From Bacillota bacterium (GTDB lineage: Bacteria; Bacillota; Sulfobacillia; JAJZYS01; JAJYTV01), in NCBI GenBank assembly GCA_021847575.1, contig JAJZQO010000023.1:1-34855 (forward strand): a stretch of 34,855 nt of DNA, in the 5' to 3' direction. The notes under the pieces were generated by a model. That model had not been told where the DNA came from, ran no database searches, and was given only the letters and a program-made list of their open reading frames with translations. A program made the translations under genes and the position numbers. Shown here in pieces: positions 8,190 through 15,696 of this stretch; positions within the stretch are counted from its first letter, which is position 1; each line of letters opens with the position of its first letter.

Positions 8190-9185
8190 TTGGACGAGGC
8201 AGTGCAGCCGCGAGGCTGGCTCGGGGCATCTGCTTGCTTTCTGGCATCGCTAGCGCTGAGCGAGTTTGCCTTTATCGGTTTCATTGTCGTGGCAGCAATC
8301 GGTGTCGTGACGTTCCTCGTCCTATCCCGCTTCGGTGGCCGACCGTCCTCCAGCCCCGGGGTTGCGCGGACGACGGAGATGGTTCTTAGCGGCTTTACCG
8401 TCCTTGCGGCGCTTGTTTATGCCTTCCACTCCGGTGAGATTGTCGAGGGTGCCGTGGTGCTGCTTTGGGCGATCGTCTACGGGGCGTGGGCGTTGCGCAC
8501 ACTCGCGCCCGGGGTGTTGATCCGCCTTGCAGGCGAGCAGAGGACAGCGGTCGTGCCGCTGCTTGCCGCCGTCCTGAGTGCCGCCCTAGCATTTCTCATG
8601 GGCGGAGTCTCGCTCGCCTACATCCTGTGGCTCGCGGGCGTTGTTTCGCTCGTCCTGGCGCTTCGCCCCGGGGATTTGCCCCATGCTCTCGACCCGAGAA
8701 GACTCTGGCAGACAGGGGCTGCGCGCCTTGCGACCATCGGGGCGGCCGTCGCGGGTGCCAGTCTTGGTCTAAACTGGGCCACCTGGGTCGACTTCAACCC
8801 TGGCGTCTACGATCCGTACGCGAACTGCGACCCTACAACCGGATTCTGCATGGGGGACATCGTGGGAGGCAGCTACTACTCAGGCAGCCTGAGCGGGCAC
8901 AGTCACGGCCTTGACCTTCTGCCTATGGTGCTTCTTACAGGTGCCCTCGTCTGGCTCGCCAGCGAACGCTCTGAAACACCGCAGCTCGGTGGCTGGCGGT
9001 GGCTGCCGACGGCAGCGCTGGTGGTGCTGCTCCTTTACGCGATCTGGAACAACTTCGCCAGCGAGCTCGGTCCAAAGGTATTTGCCGTTGCGCTCGTATT
9101 GATGGCGCTTGGGATGTATCGGCGGCAACGTCTGACGGCGGGCTCGACCGACGGGCAAAGTCTCGACACCGAGGGGGGCCGGTGA
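8190..9185 (+). CDS. Multi-spanning membrane protein, family not recognised
   Basis: About 331 residues with roughly eight to nine hydrophobic segments (for example FIGFIVVAAIGVVTFLVL, LLAAVLSAALAFLMGG, LPMVLLTGALVWLA, FAVALVLMALGMY). Between two helices is a polar loop of about 45 residues with two cysteines (ANCDPTTGFCMGD) followed by GSLSGHSHGLD, probably exposed outside the membrane and perhaps disulphide- or metal-linked. I chose TTG at 8190 because AAAGGGAGG lies seven bases upstream; the ATG at 8043 would add 49 unlikely residues. It lies in the island between the two permease repeats, and a secreted-protein gene follows on the same strand. I do not recognise the family, and no function is assigned. 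Confidence 0.75.
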   Translation: MDEAVQPRGWLGASACFLASLALSEFAFIGFIVVAAIGVVTFLVLSRFGGRPSSSPGVARTTEMVLSGFTVLAALVYAFHSGEIVEGAVVLLWAIVYGAWALRTLAPGVLIRLAGEQRTAVVPLLAAVLSAALAFLMGGVSLAYILWLAGVVSLVLALRPGDLPHALDPRRLWQTGAARLATIGAAVAGASLGLNWATWVDFNPGVYDPYANCDPTTGFCMGDIVGGSYYSGSLSGHSHGLDLLPMVLLTGALVWLASERSETPQLGGWRWLPTAALVVLLLYAIWNNFASELGPKVFAVALVLMALGMYRRQRLTAGSTDGQSLDTEGGR

Positions 9186-9277
9186 ACCGACAACTCCGGC
9201 TGCCGGGCCGGTGGCGGCGGCGACAGGAACCCGTGGCGGTTTGTCCTATTGGAACGATGCGAAACGGGGGGGCTCGG

Positions 9278-9778
9278 ATGGTTTCGACGCTTGCATGGCC
9301 TGCGTACTTTTGCAAGTCTCTCGTCTCAACTGCTCTGGTAGCGACCGTGCTGATGGCCGGTACGCCAGGGATGGCGTCAGCGGCGCCGCGTAGTGTCGTC
9401 GTGACCGCAGCCGTGTTTCCGGCGGAATCTTGCCAAGAGGGATCCGCGCAGAACACCCCTGGGGCCACCATTACCTGCAAAGGCGTCAATGACTTGTGGC
9501 TGACAGCGACAAAGGCGTACGCGATCTCTTTCGGGGGTTATGTGAACTCCACGGGTAAGGCAACGGGCGACCTGCAGTTCAAGGAGTGGTCGCCGTATGC
9601 GCACAAGCCGATTTACCAGCACGACTTCGGGCAGCAGCACCTGACAACCAACGGAGAGTGGTTCCGTGTGAGCGCCTCAGGGGTTCGCAACAAGCCTCGA
9701 GATTACTGGGCAGGCCTATACTTCAACGGCAAGGTGATCGGCTGGACCCCGGTCAACTGTATATCTCCCACGAAGTAG
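9278..9778 (+). CDS. Small secreted protein, family not recognised
   Basis: About 166 residues. A signal peptide covers roughly 1-36 (LVSTALVATVLMAGTPGMASA before APRSV). The mature part of about 130 residues has three cysteines (SCQEG, ITCKG, NCISP) and many aromatic, strand-like stretches (GEWFRVSASGV, YWAGLYFNGKVIGWTP), as in a small beta-rich extracellular domain. The run of G at 9266-9272 precedes ATG 9278; ATG 9257 is an alternative start. It follows the island membrane protein by 92 bases on the same strand, so the two may be co-expressed. No known family is recognised. Confidence 0.72.
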   Translation: MVSTLAWPAYFCKSLVSTALVATVLMAGTPGMASAAPRSVVVTAAVFPAESCQEGSAQNTPGATITCKGVNDLWLTATKAYAISFGGYVNSTGKATGDLQFKEWSPYAHKPIYQHDFGQQHLTTNGEWFRVSASGVRNKPRDYWAGLYFNGKVIGWTPVNCISPTK

Positions 9779-10171
9779 GGCTGCAACATCACCCTGGCGT
9801 CGCGTACGGGCGGACGCATAGCAAAGGTGCGGCGGGAGCGGCACTGCCCGACGTCGCGTGACAACAAACCCGCGAACGCTCCGCGCATTCGCCGCGCCAG
9901 GCCCGACACTTCCCCCACTTCCTCAGCCGCACCCTTTACCGTATCGCGGGCCCGCGCAAATCCTGCTGCGGGCTCGCTGCACGTTGGAGTCTCAGCCCAT
10001 CTGTCAGCAATCATTGGCATCTTGCAGCCTTCCCGAATTTGGTCGGCGGCTCTGGGCTGCCTATGCCATGGCTTTCAGCGAAAGCTCTAAGTCCCGCAGG
10101 TAAGCCGACTACCAGCCCGCGCGACGCAGTGCCATGGCGGCGATGGTGGGTCGCCTGTTTGATCGCGCGAG
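9779..10171. other. 393-base gap without a convincing gene
   Basis: Open frames exist on both strands (for example 9827-10090 plus and 9703-10020 minus), but none has a ribosome binding site or recognisable protein features, and they overlap each other. I see no strong hairpin or repeat. It may be decayed sequence belonging to the right side of the island. Confidence 0.4.
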
Positions 10172-11020
10172 TCAGGGGGATACCCGTGCCGCGTTTTCCC
10201 CCTCTGAGAGCCTGGACCACAGCCTGCCGAGACCGTAGAAGACGGCCGTGACGGCGGCGACGAAGAACCCGACCGGCATGCCGGTGTCGTACGCGAAGAC
10301 CAGCGACAACCAGACGCTGAGCAGGCCGATGACCACTCCAATGCCCAGCGACTGAGCGGGCCCGCGGCCGAAGTAGCTACCCGCCGCCGCGGGACCCACC
10401 ATGAGGCTGAAGCTGAGAAGCGCCCCCACCACCGGCACTGCGGCCGTCGCCGCGAGGGCCACGAGGAGCAGGAAGAGGATGTCCATGCGGCGGCGCGGGA
10501 CACCCTTCGCTTCGGCGACATCCGGCGCGACGGAAGCGTAGAGCAGTGGCCTGTAGAGGATCGCGGTCGCGAGCAGGGCGAGCGCGAGCAGCAGCAGGAT
10601 GCCGACCACGTCTGGGCGGCTGATCCCGACGATCTGACCGAAAAGCAGGGCGTAGACCTCCGGTGCGTAGGCGTTGCCGAGCGACAGGAAGAGCGCCCCC
10701 AGCCCGAGCGCCGCCGTCAGCACGAGCGCCGTCGTCTGGCTCTCGTGCCGGCGCGATGAGAGCGATGCGATGCCGAGGGCGCTCAGGCCGGAGAAGACGG
10801 CCAGGCCGACGAGCGTGTCGCCCCCCGCCAGTACGGCTCCCGCCGCGCCCGCGAAGCTGGCGCGCGGGATGGCGTGCGCCGCGAACGACGCGCCGCGCAG
10901 CACGACGAAGAACCCCACCGACGCCGAGAGAACCGCCACGGCGCTGCCGGCGATCCAGGCGTTGACCATGAAGTCTGCTGTGAAGAGGCCTGACGGAAAC
11001 AGCACGTGGAGGAGATGCAT
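10172..11020 (-). CDS. Metal ABC transporter permease (ABC-3 / ZnuB-MntB family), second copy
   Basis: A 282-residue permease with about eight membrane helices and the ABC-3 family pattern (FFVVLRGASFAAHAIPRASFAG, VGALLSFSLMVGPAAAG). The ATG at 11020 overlaps the stop of the first permease gene by one base (TGATG), so the two are translated together. It likely pairs with the first permease to form the membrane channel for zinc, manganese or iron. Its 3' end (10211-10391) is the source or sister of the broken copy at 7634-7814. The last dozen residues (SEGENAARVSP) are not shared with that copy. Confidence 0.93.
   Translation of the reverse strand: MHLLHVLFPSGLFTADFMVNAWIAGSAVAVLSASVGFFVVLRGASFAAHAIPRASFAGAAGAVLAGGDTLVGLAVFSGLSALGIASLSSRRHESQTTALVLTAALGLGALFLSLGNAYAPEVYALLFGQIVGISRPDVVGILLLLALALLATAILYRPLLYASVAPDVAEAKGVPRRRMDILFLLLVALAATAAVPVVGALLSFSLMVGPAAAGSYFGRGPAQSLGIGVVIGLLSVWLSLVFAYDTGMPVGFFVAAVTAVFYGLGRLWSRLSEGENAARVSP
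10211..10391. repeat. Direct repeat, right copy (partner at 7634-7814)
   Basis: This 181-base segment matches 7634-7814 in the same orientation at a constant offset of 2577 bases, with no gaps and about 13 substitutions. It lies wholly inside the intact permease gene. Together the two copies bracket the two island genes. Confidence 0.9.
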
Positions 11021-11889
11021 CAGGGCACCTGCCTTGTCGCGGGCTCTTGACGGGTTCGCCGGCCGATGCGCGAGAGCAGGTATTCGAGCAGGACGATCAT
11101 GACGATGAAGAAGCTGACCGGCCAGCCGCGGTCGAGCGGCGGCCAGGCGTAGCTCTGGTAGGCGAGGGCGACGCCGAGCACGACGGCCAGAAGGCCGAGC
11201 AGCACCGAGAGCGCAACCGCCTCGCCGACATGACGCGTCCAGCGGACGGCGGCGGAGGCTGGCCCGATCAGGAGCGCCGTGCTGAGGAGGGCACCCGCCA
11301 CCAGCGCGGACTCCTCGACGGCAACGGCGATGGCCAGCATGAACAGGAGGCTCACCGCGGTGGTGGGCACGCCGGCCGCCCGCGCGACCTGCGGGTTCAC
11401 GGTGGTGAAGACGAGCGGGCGGTAGAGCACGGCGAGCAGCAGCAGGACGAGCACGGAGAAGAGCGCGACAGGGCCTGTCACGCCGGGGTCCACGGTGAAG
11501 ATCGAGCCGAACAGGATCGCCACCGGCCCGCTGCCCGGGTTCGGCCGTTGCGTCATGAAATAGAGCAGGAGGGCGCCGATGCCCAGCATCAGCGAGAGGA
11601 CGATGCCTGTCGCGACGTCGCGTTCGCGTGCACGTTCGCCCAGGGTTTCGATGCCGAGGCCTCCCAGCACGCCGACGCCGATGAAGCCGTAGAGGGGCGA
11701 GATGCCGCCGAGGTAGGCAGCGGCGGCACCGGTGGTGCCGATGTCGCCGAGCGCGTGGCCGGAGAAGCTCTGGCCCCGCAGTACGACGAAGACGCCGACC
11801 GCCCCGGATGTCGCGGCGACGAGGCTGCCGATGACGAGAGCCGTGCGGGTCGCGCCCAGGGTCAGGAGACTCGCGATGAAGGCGGCCAT
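11020..11889 (-). CDS. Metal ABC transporter permease (ABC-3 / ZnuB-MntB family), first copy
   Basis: A 289-residue inner-membrane permease with about eight helices. Family signatures are visible near the N-terminus (VFVVLRGQSFSGHALGDIG) and in the C-terminal half (VAGALLSTALLIGPASAA). It starts 10 bases after the ATPase gene and ends overlapping the second permease by one base. Two different permeases suggest a heterodimeric channel rather than the homodimer of E. coli ZnuB. The metal is not shown by the permeases themselves. Confidence 0.93.
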   Translation of the reverse strand: MAAFIASLLTLGATRTALVIGSLVAATSGAVGVFVVLRGQSFSGHALGDIGTTGAAAAYLGGISPLYGFIGVGVLGGLGIETLGERARERDVATGIVLSLMLGIGALLLYFMTQRPNPGSGPVAILFGSIFTVDPGVTGPVALFSVLVLLLLAVLYRPLVFTTVNPQVARAAGVPTTAVSLLFMLAIAVAVEESALVAGALLSTALLIGPASAAVRWTRHVGEAVALSVLLGLLAVVLGVALAYQSYAWPPLDRGWPVSFFIVMIVLLEYLLSRIGRRTRQEPATRQVP

Positions 11890-11899
11890 GGCATCTCTC

Positions 11900-12727
11900 C
11901 TAGGCGTCGCAGGTGGTGCAGGTCAGGGCCTCCACGTCCGGGCCGCCTACGACGAGGATGCGGCCGTGCACCCGCACGACGTCGATGTGGTGGCCGTAGA
12001 GCTGGCCGAGGACGTCCTGGCGCACCACCTCGTCGACCGTGCCGAGGGCCGCCTGGCCGCGGGCCAGGTAGAGGATACGATCCATGACGCCCAGGATGGG
12101 ATTCATGTCGTGGGTCACGAGGAGGACGGTGACGCCGCGCTCGTGCGCCACCCTGCCGACGAGCGCAACCACTTCGTCCTGGCTGCGCAGATCCAGGTTC
12201 GCGAGCGGCTCGTCGAGCAGTACGACGCGCGGCTCCGAGATGAGGGCGTGCGCCACGAGGAGCCGTTGCAGCTCGCCGCCCGAGAGGCGGCCGACGGGCT
12301 GGTCGGCGTAGCTGGACGCGCCGACCCAGTTCAGGGCCTCGTCAACTTTGGCCCGCCGGTTCCTGCCGCCGAGCGAGAAGCCCCAGCGGGCGCCGTCGAG
12401 ACCGAGCGCCACGAGGTCCCGGGCCGTAAGGGGCAGGTCCGGGTCGGGCGTGTAGCTCTGCGGCACATAGCCGACCAGACTGCGCGACGCCTGCGCGTCG
12501 TGCCCGCCGATGCGTACCTTTCCCTGGTCGGGCCTGAGCAGGCCCAGGATGATCTTGAGCAGGGTCGTCTTGCCGGCCCCGTTCGGTCCGATCACGCCGA
12601 CGAGCTCACCGGGACGCAGGCTCAGGTCGATGCCCTGCAGCACCGGCCTGCCGCCGAGACTCACGCGAACGCCCGCGAGCTCCAGCACGGGTTGTGCCTG
12701 GCCCGCCACCGGCTGAAGGTTCCTCAT
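11900..12727 (-). CDS. Metal ABC transporter ATP-binding protein (ZnuC/MntA-type)
   Basis: A 275-residue ATPase that powers metal import. Walker A is GPNGAGKTT (47-55), the Q-loop is in GYVPQSYTPDPDLPLT, the signature is LSGGELQRL, Walker B is VVLLDEPLANLDL and the H-loop is LLVTHDMN. The last residues, CTTCDA, form a CxxC pair that could bind metal; this is not a standard feature of the family. Its ATG overlaps the stop of the binding-protein gene by four bases (ATGA), and the first permease follows after 10 bases, so the operon is tightly coupled. Confidence 0.95.
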   Translation of the reverse strand: MRNLQPVAGQAQPVLELAGVRVSLGGRPVLQGIDLSLRPGELVGVIGPNGAGKTTLLKIILGLLRPDQGKVRIGGHDAQASRSLVGYVPQSYTPDPDLPLTARDLVALGLDGARWGFSLGGRNRRAKVDEALNWVGASSYADQPVGRLSGGELQRLLVAHALISEPRVVLLDEPLANLDLRSQDEVVALVGRVAHERGVTVLLVTHDMNPILGVMDRILYLARGQAALGTVDEVVRQDVLGQLYGHHIDVVRVHGRILVVGGPDVEALTCTTCDA

Positions 12728-13665
12728 GGTGCCAGCACCTCCGACTTGTGTTTCGTGATCGCGGCGTCGAGTGCGGTCGTCTCGGCGAGCATCCAGCGCT
12801 GGTAGTCGTAGCCGCGCGGCATCGTTTCGTAGACGCCGACCACCGGAACGCCGTGCTGGCGGGCCAGCTTCAGCATGGACGCGGTGGTCGGCTCCACCGC
12901 CTGGAAGTTGTAGACGAGAGCCGAGACCTGGCGGTGGGTGATGAGAGACTCAACGTGCGTGACGTCCTGCGGCGACGGATCCTCGCCGTTCATCACCGCG
13001 AGCTCGAAGGTCCAGGGCGTCGCGATGTGGAGGTCGCCCGCCTTCAGGAGATAGTCTGCGACAGGTTCCATCGGCGCCACCCACGCGCCCGCGGCAGTGG
13101 CCCTGAGGCGTGCGACAGCCTGGCGCCACGGCGCGAGGGAGCGGTCGAAGGCGGCGAGGCGCTGCCTGAAGTAGTCCTTGTGGCTCGGCTCGAGCTTCGC
13201 GAGCGCCTGGGCGATGCGACCCGCGACGGCCTGCATCGTTCCGGGGCGGTACCAGAGGTGCGGGTTTGGCGTGCCCTGCGGCGTCCGAACGATCTGCGCG
13301 GCGGTCAGGACGATGCGTCCCGGGCTCGGCGAGGCGGCCTCGAGGCTCTGCATGAAGCTGTCGTAGCCGAGGCCGTTCTGCACGATCAGCGCCGCCTTCG
13401 CCACTTCCTCCGCGTCGACGGTGCTCGCCTCGAAGGTGTGCGGGTCGGTGTTCGGGTTCACCATGATGCCGACGGCCTGGACGTAAGGCCCCCCGATCTG
13501 CGCAAGCACGTTCGCGTACTCGTTTTCGGCGCCGACCACGAGCAGGGCCCGCCCCTGCGCGGGCCCCTGCGCAGCGGGCTGACCGAAGACGAAGACGAAC
13601 GCCACGGCCAGCCCGGCCAGCAGTACGACGAGGCCGCCTACGATGATCAGGCGCCGCAATCTCAT
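12724..13665 (-). CDS. Metal-binding protein of the ABC transporter (cluster A-I, ZnuA/MntC-like)
   Basis: A 313-residue extracytoplasmic metal-binding protein held by an N-terminal helix (about 5-28) with no lipobox cysteine. Likely ligands are His76 (NTDPHTFE), His136 (NPHLWYRP), Glu200 (APMEPVADYL, where zinc proteins usually have His) and an acidic residue near the C-terminus (VGVYETMP). A His, His, Glu, acidic set is known from Mn/Fe-binding members such as PsaA, so Mn or Fe is at least as likely as Zn. There is no His-rich loop of the kind common in zinc binders. I chose ATG 13665 because it overlaps the Fur-family gene stop (ATGA) and begins the membrane anchor; the longer open frame upstream lies inside that gene. 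Confidence 0.87.
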   Translation of the reverse strand: MRLRRLIIVGGLVVLLAGLAVAFVFVFGQPAAQGPAQGRALLVVGAENEYANVLAQIGGPYVQAVGIMVNPNTDPHTFEASTVDAEEVAKAALIVQNGLGYDSFMQSLEAASPSPGRIVLTAAQIVRTPQGTPNPHLWYRPGTMQAVAGRIAQALAKLEPSHKDYFRQRLAAFDRSLAPWRQAVARLRATAAGAWVAPMEPVADYLLKAGDLHIATPWTFELAVMNGEDPSPQDVTHVESLITHRQVSALVYNFQAVEPTTASMLKLARQHGVPVVGVYETMPRGYDYQRWMLAETTALDAAITKHKSEVLAP

Positions 13666-14150
13666 AGCGGCGGCACATCCTTGCCGCGGCCGGATGCGCC
13701 CCGGCAGGCCGGGCAGACGCCGAACGCCTGCAGAACGTGATTTTCCATACTGTAGCCGACGCGCTCCACCGCACGTGCCACCGCACCGTCGTCTTCCAGG
13801 CTGAAGACCTCGGTGCGACCGCACACGCGGCACGTCACATGGTGGTGATGGCCCGCGGTGAGGCAGAGCGTGTAGACCTCCGCGTCGGGAGCGTGCAGGC
13901 GCTCGACCAGCCCGCAGGTGCGCAAGAGCTGCAGGACCCGAAACACGGACGCCCTGCCGATGCCCGGGTCTGCCTTGGCGACTTCCGCCGTAAGCTCGCT
14001 CGGGGTGAACGGATGGCCGAGCGATGCGACCACCTGCAGGATCGTGCGTCTCGGGAGCGTGTGGCGAAAGCCCTGCCGGGCCAGGGCGCTCTCCATCAGA
14101 TCGAGCGGGTTGCTGCGCTCCGGCTCACCCGTCACCTCATCACCACCCAT
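13662..14150 (-). CDS. Fur-family metal-responsive repressor (Zur/Mur/PerR-like)
   Basis: A 162-residue Fur-family protein. The winged helix lies at about 20-85 (RHTLPRRTILQVVASLGHPF, IGRASVFRVLQLLRTCGLVE). The dimerisation domain carries the GHHHHVTCRVCG metal site and a second pair, CPAC, so the structural zinc site CxxC...CxxC is complete. It is the first gene of the metal-uptake operon, and its stop overlaps the binding-protein start. A perfect palindrome lies 12 bases before its ATG, over the promoter, pointing to autoregulation and control of the whole operon by metal. Sequence alone cannot separate Zur, Mur, PerR and Fur types; the tail GRGKDVPPL is unremarkable. Confidence 0.93.
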   Translation of the reverse strand: MGGDEVTGEPERSNPLDLMESALARQGFRHTLPRRTILQVVASLGHPFTPSELTAEVAKADPGIGRASVFRVLQLLRTCGLVERLHAPDAEVYTLCLTAGHHHHVTCRVCGRTEVFSLEDDGAVARAVERVGYSMENHVLQAFGVCPACRGASGRGKDVPPL

Positions 14151-14161
14151 AAATGAGACCG

Positions 14162-14204
14162 AGTATCATGATGATACTATGTATCAGACGACACACCACG
14201 TCAA
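14162..14204 (-). promoter_or_regulatory. Promoter with overlapping Fur-family box for the metal operon
   Basis: On the minus strand -35 TTGACG (14204-14199), a 17-base spacer and -10 CATAGT (14181-14176) precede the regulator gene. The perfect inverted repeat AGTATCAT-G-ATGATACT (14162-14178) overlaps the -10 and the probable start point. Its inner 7-1-7 form, GTATCAT-G-ATGATAC, is the usual layout of Fur, Zur and PerR boxes. Binding here would block RNA polymerase when the metal is plentiful. Confidence 0.75.
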
Positions 14205-14409
14205 GAAGTAGTGTCTCCCTGTACATGGTGAAGATCGTATCGTCGACCATCCCATGCCCAAGCGGCGACGCATGAGCGCATGTTTTGAGAATTAGACAAT
14301 GATCAAAATAACAAGCCATCGCCCTTCGGCTCGCCTTTCTCTCCCTGGGCATGTCGAGCCTGAAGCGGAGGGACGTCTGAGCCGGTGGCCCGTCAGCCCC
14401 GCCTGACGT

Positions 14410-15696
14410 TCAACCTGCCTTGACCCATGTTCGGCCGCCGTCGCTGGTCCGCAGCATGATGCCCTGGTCGACGGCGAAGCCGTGCGAGGGGCTGACGAAA
14501 TCCAGTTGCGTCACGCCCTCGAGACTCCTGTCCGGCGTGACAGACGTCCAGGTTCTGCCGCCGTCGGCCGTCCGGAAGACGGTCTTGCCGTCCGTCGCGA
14601 CGATGTGGCCTTGGTCGACGATGCTGTAGACGAGCTGCATCCCCTTGCCGTACACAGGCGTTGTCGGCGTCCACGTGACGCCGCCGTCGGTCGTCTGGTA
14701 GAAGACGGTCGGCAGTCCGGGATTGCCGAAGCGCACGGGCAGCACGCCGCCGGAAGGGCCGAAGAAGGACGGCGGCATGCTCTGGGCCGCACCGCCCTGC
14801 GCCGAGAGGCCCGCGGGAACGGGCAGGGGCTGGCGACGCCACGTCCTGCCACCGTCGGAGGTGGCGTCAAGCAGGATGGAGTTTGCTGCCCACTCGCCAG
14901 TCAGCCAGCCGTGCGTGGGGTCGCGGAAAGCGAAACCGCTCTTGTCGCCGGCAAAGATCAAGGGCGGCGTCCACTTGGCCTGAGGGCTTCCGTTGGCCAC
15001 GACCCGCCAGTGGGCGCCCCCGTCCCTCGTCCTGAGGAGTGCCACCCCTTCGCTGCCCGCCGCGGCGCCCAGATGGAGGAGGAGGTAGCCGGTGCTGCCA
15101 CTCAGGAAGCTCACCTGCGGCTGCCCAGTCAAGCTGATCCGAGCCCGTCGCCATGTCGCGCCGCCGTCCGTCGTGCGGTAGACCCACGTGCGGCGGTCCG
15201 TGGCCACTGCGAGCCAGGCGTCGTCTGGACCCGTGGCCGCGATGGCGCCATTGTAGGGCGGCGCTGCGGGCAGACCCCTGGGCGTCGCGTCGAGCCATTT
15301 CCGTCCGCCGTCCGCCGTCCTCAAAATGTGGTTGTTCGCGCCAAGGGTCCAGCCGGCCGACACGGTCAGCATGTCGACACTCTGCAGCGATGTCGCCGGT
15401 GCCGGCACGCCCCGGCCGCTGATCTCACCAGACCGCGTGCCCTGCTGCCGCTGCTGGGCGGGATGCCCCGTCGCGACATCCGGAGCGAGTCGCTGGCCGA
15501 CGAGTGCAAGGACCACGAGCCCTGCGGTGAGAGCGCCCGCTCCCACCCACCAGAGGCTCGGCCGAGGCCGGCGGGATGCGCGGCGACTGTCGGGGGCAGC
15601 CGCAGCGAGCGAGCCGAGGATGCTGCGGCGCGCGCCATCCGGCAGCTTCTGCTCCGCGAGCGACCGGTAGCGAACGCGCCATTCCTGTTCGTTCAT
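14410..15696 (-). CDS. Membrane-anchored BNR/YCF48-like propeller protein, putative anti-sigma partner
   Basis: A 428-residue protein. The first 50 or so residues are basic and cytoplasmic-looking, a single membrane helix follows (LWWVGAGALTAGLVVLALV, about 48-66), and the rest lies outside. The outer part has at least six repeats ending in a BNR/Asp-box-like motif (TADGGRKW, TTDGGATW, TRDGGAHW, TSDGGRTW, TTDGGVTW, TADGGRTW), as in YCF48/HCF136-type beta-propellers. Its ATG overlaps the ECF sigma factor stop by one base (TGATG). The topology (short inner domain, one helix, large outer sensor) and the coupling argue that it holds the sigma factor inactive and senses an envelope signal. No HXXXCXXC zinc anti-sigma motif is present, so the anti-sigma role is inferred from context. 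Confidence 0.82.
   Translation of the reverse strand: MNEQEWRVRYRSLAEQKLPDGARRSILGSLAAAAPDSRRASRRPRPSLWWVGAGALTAGLVVLALVGQRLAPDVATGHPAQQRQQGTRSGEISGRGVPAPATSLQSVDMLTVSAGWTLGANNHILRTADGGRKWLDATPRGLPAAPPYNGAIAATGPDDAWLAVATDRRTWVYRTTDGGATWRRARISLTGQPQVSFLSGSTGYLLLHLGAAAGSEGVALLRTRDGGAHWRVVANGSPQAKWTPPLIFAGDKSGFAFRDPTHGWLTGEWAANSILLDATSDGGRTWRRQPLPVPAGLSAQGGAAQSMPPSFFGPSGGVLPVRFGNPGLPTVFYQTTDGGVTWTPTTPVYGKGMQLVYSIVDQGHIVATDGKTVFRTADGGRTWTSVTPDRSLEGVTQLDFVSPSHGFAVDQGIMLRTSDGGRTWVKAG

Noticed and set aside
9703-10090. Overlapping frames in the gap after the secreted-protein gene
   Set aside because: Neither strand shows a ribosome binding site or conserved pattern; at best these are remnants.
7634-10391. 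Composite transposon or insertion sequence explaining the direct repeats
   Set aside because: No transposase, terminal inverted repeats or target-site duplication is visible; the repeats are parts of a permease gene.
10172-14150. Naming the metal operon znuABC/zur outright
   Set aside because: The binding-protein ligand set lacks the third His of zinc binders and the Fur-family subtype cannot be read from sequence, so gene symbols were left blank.
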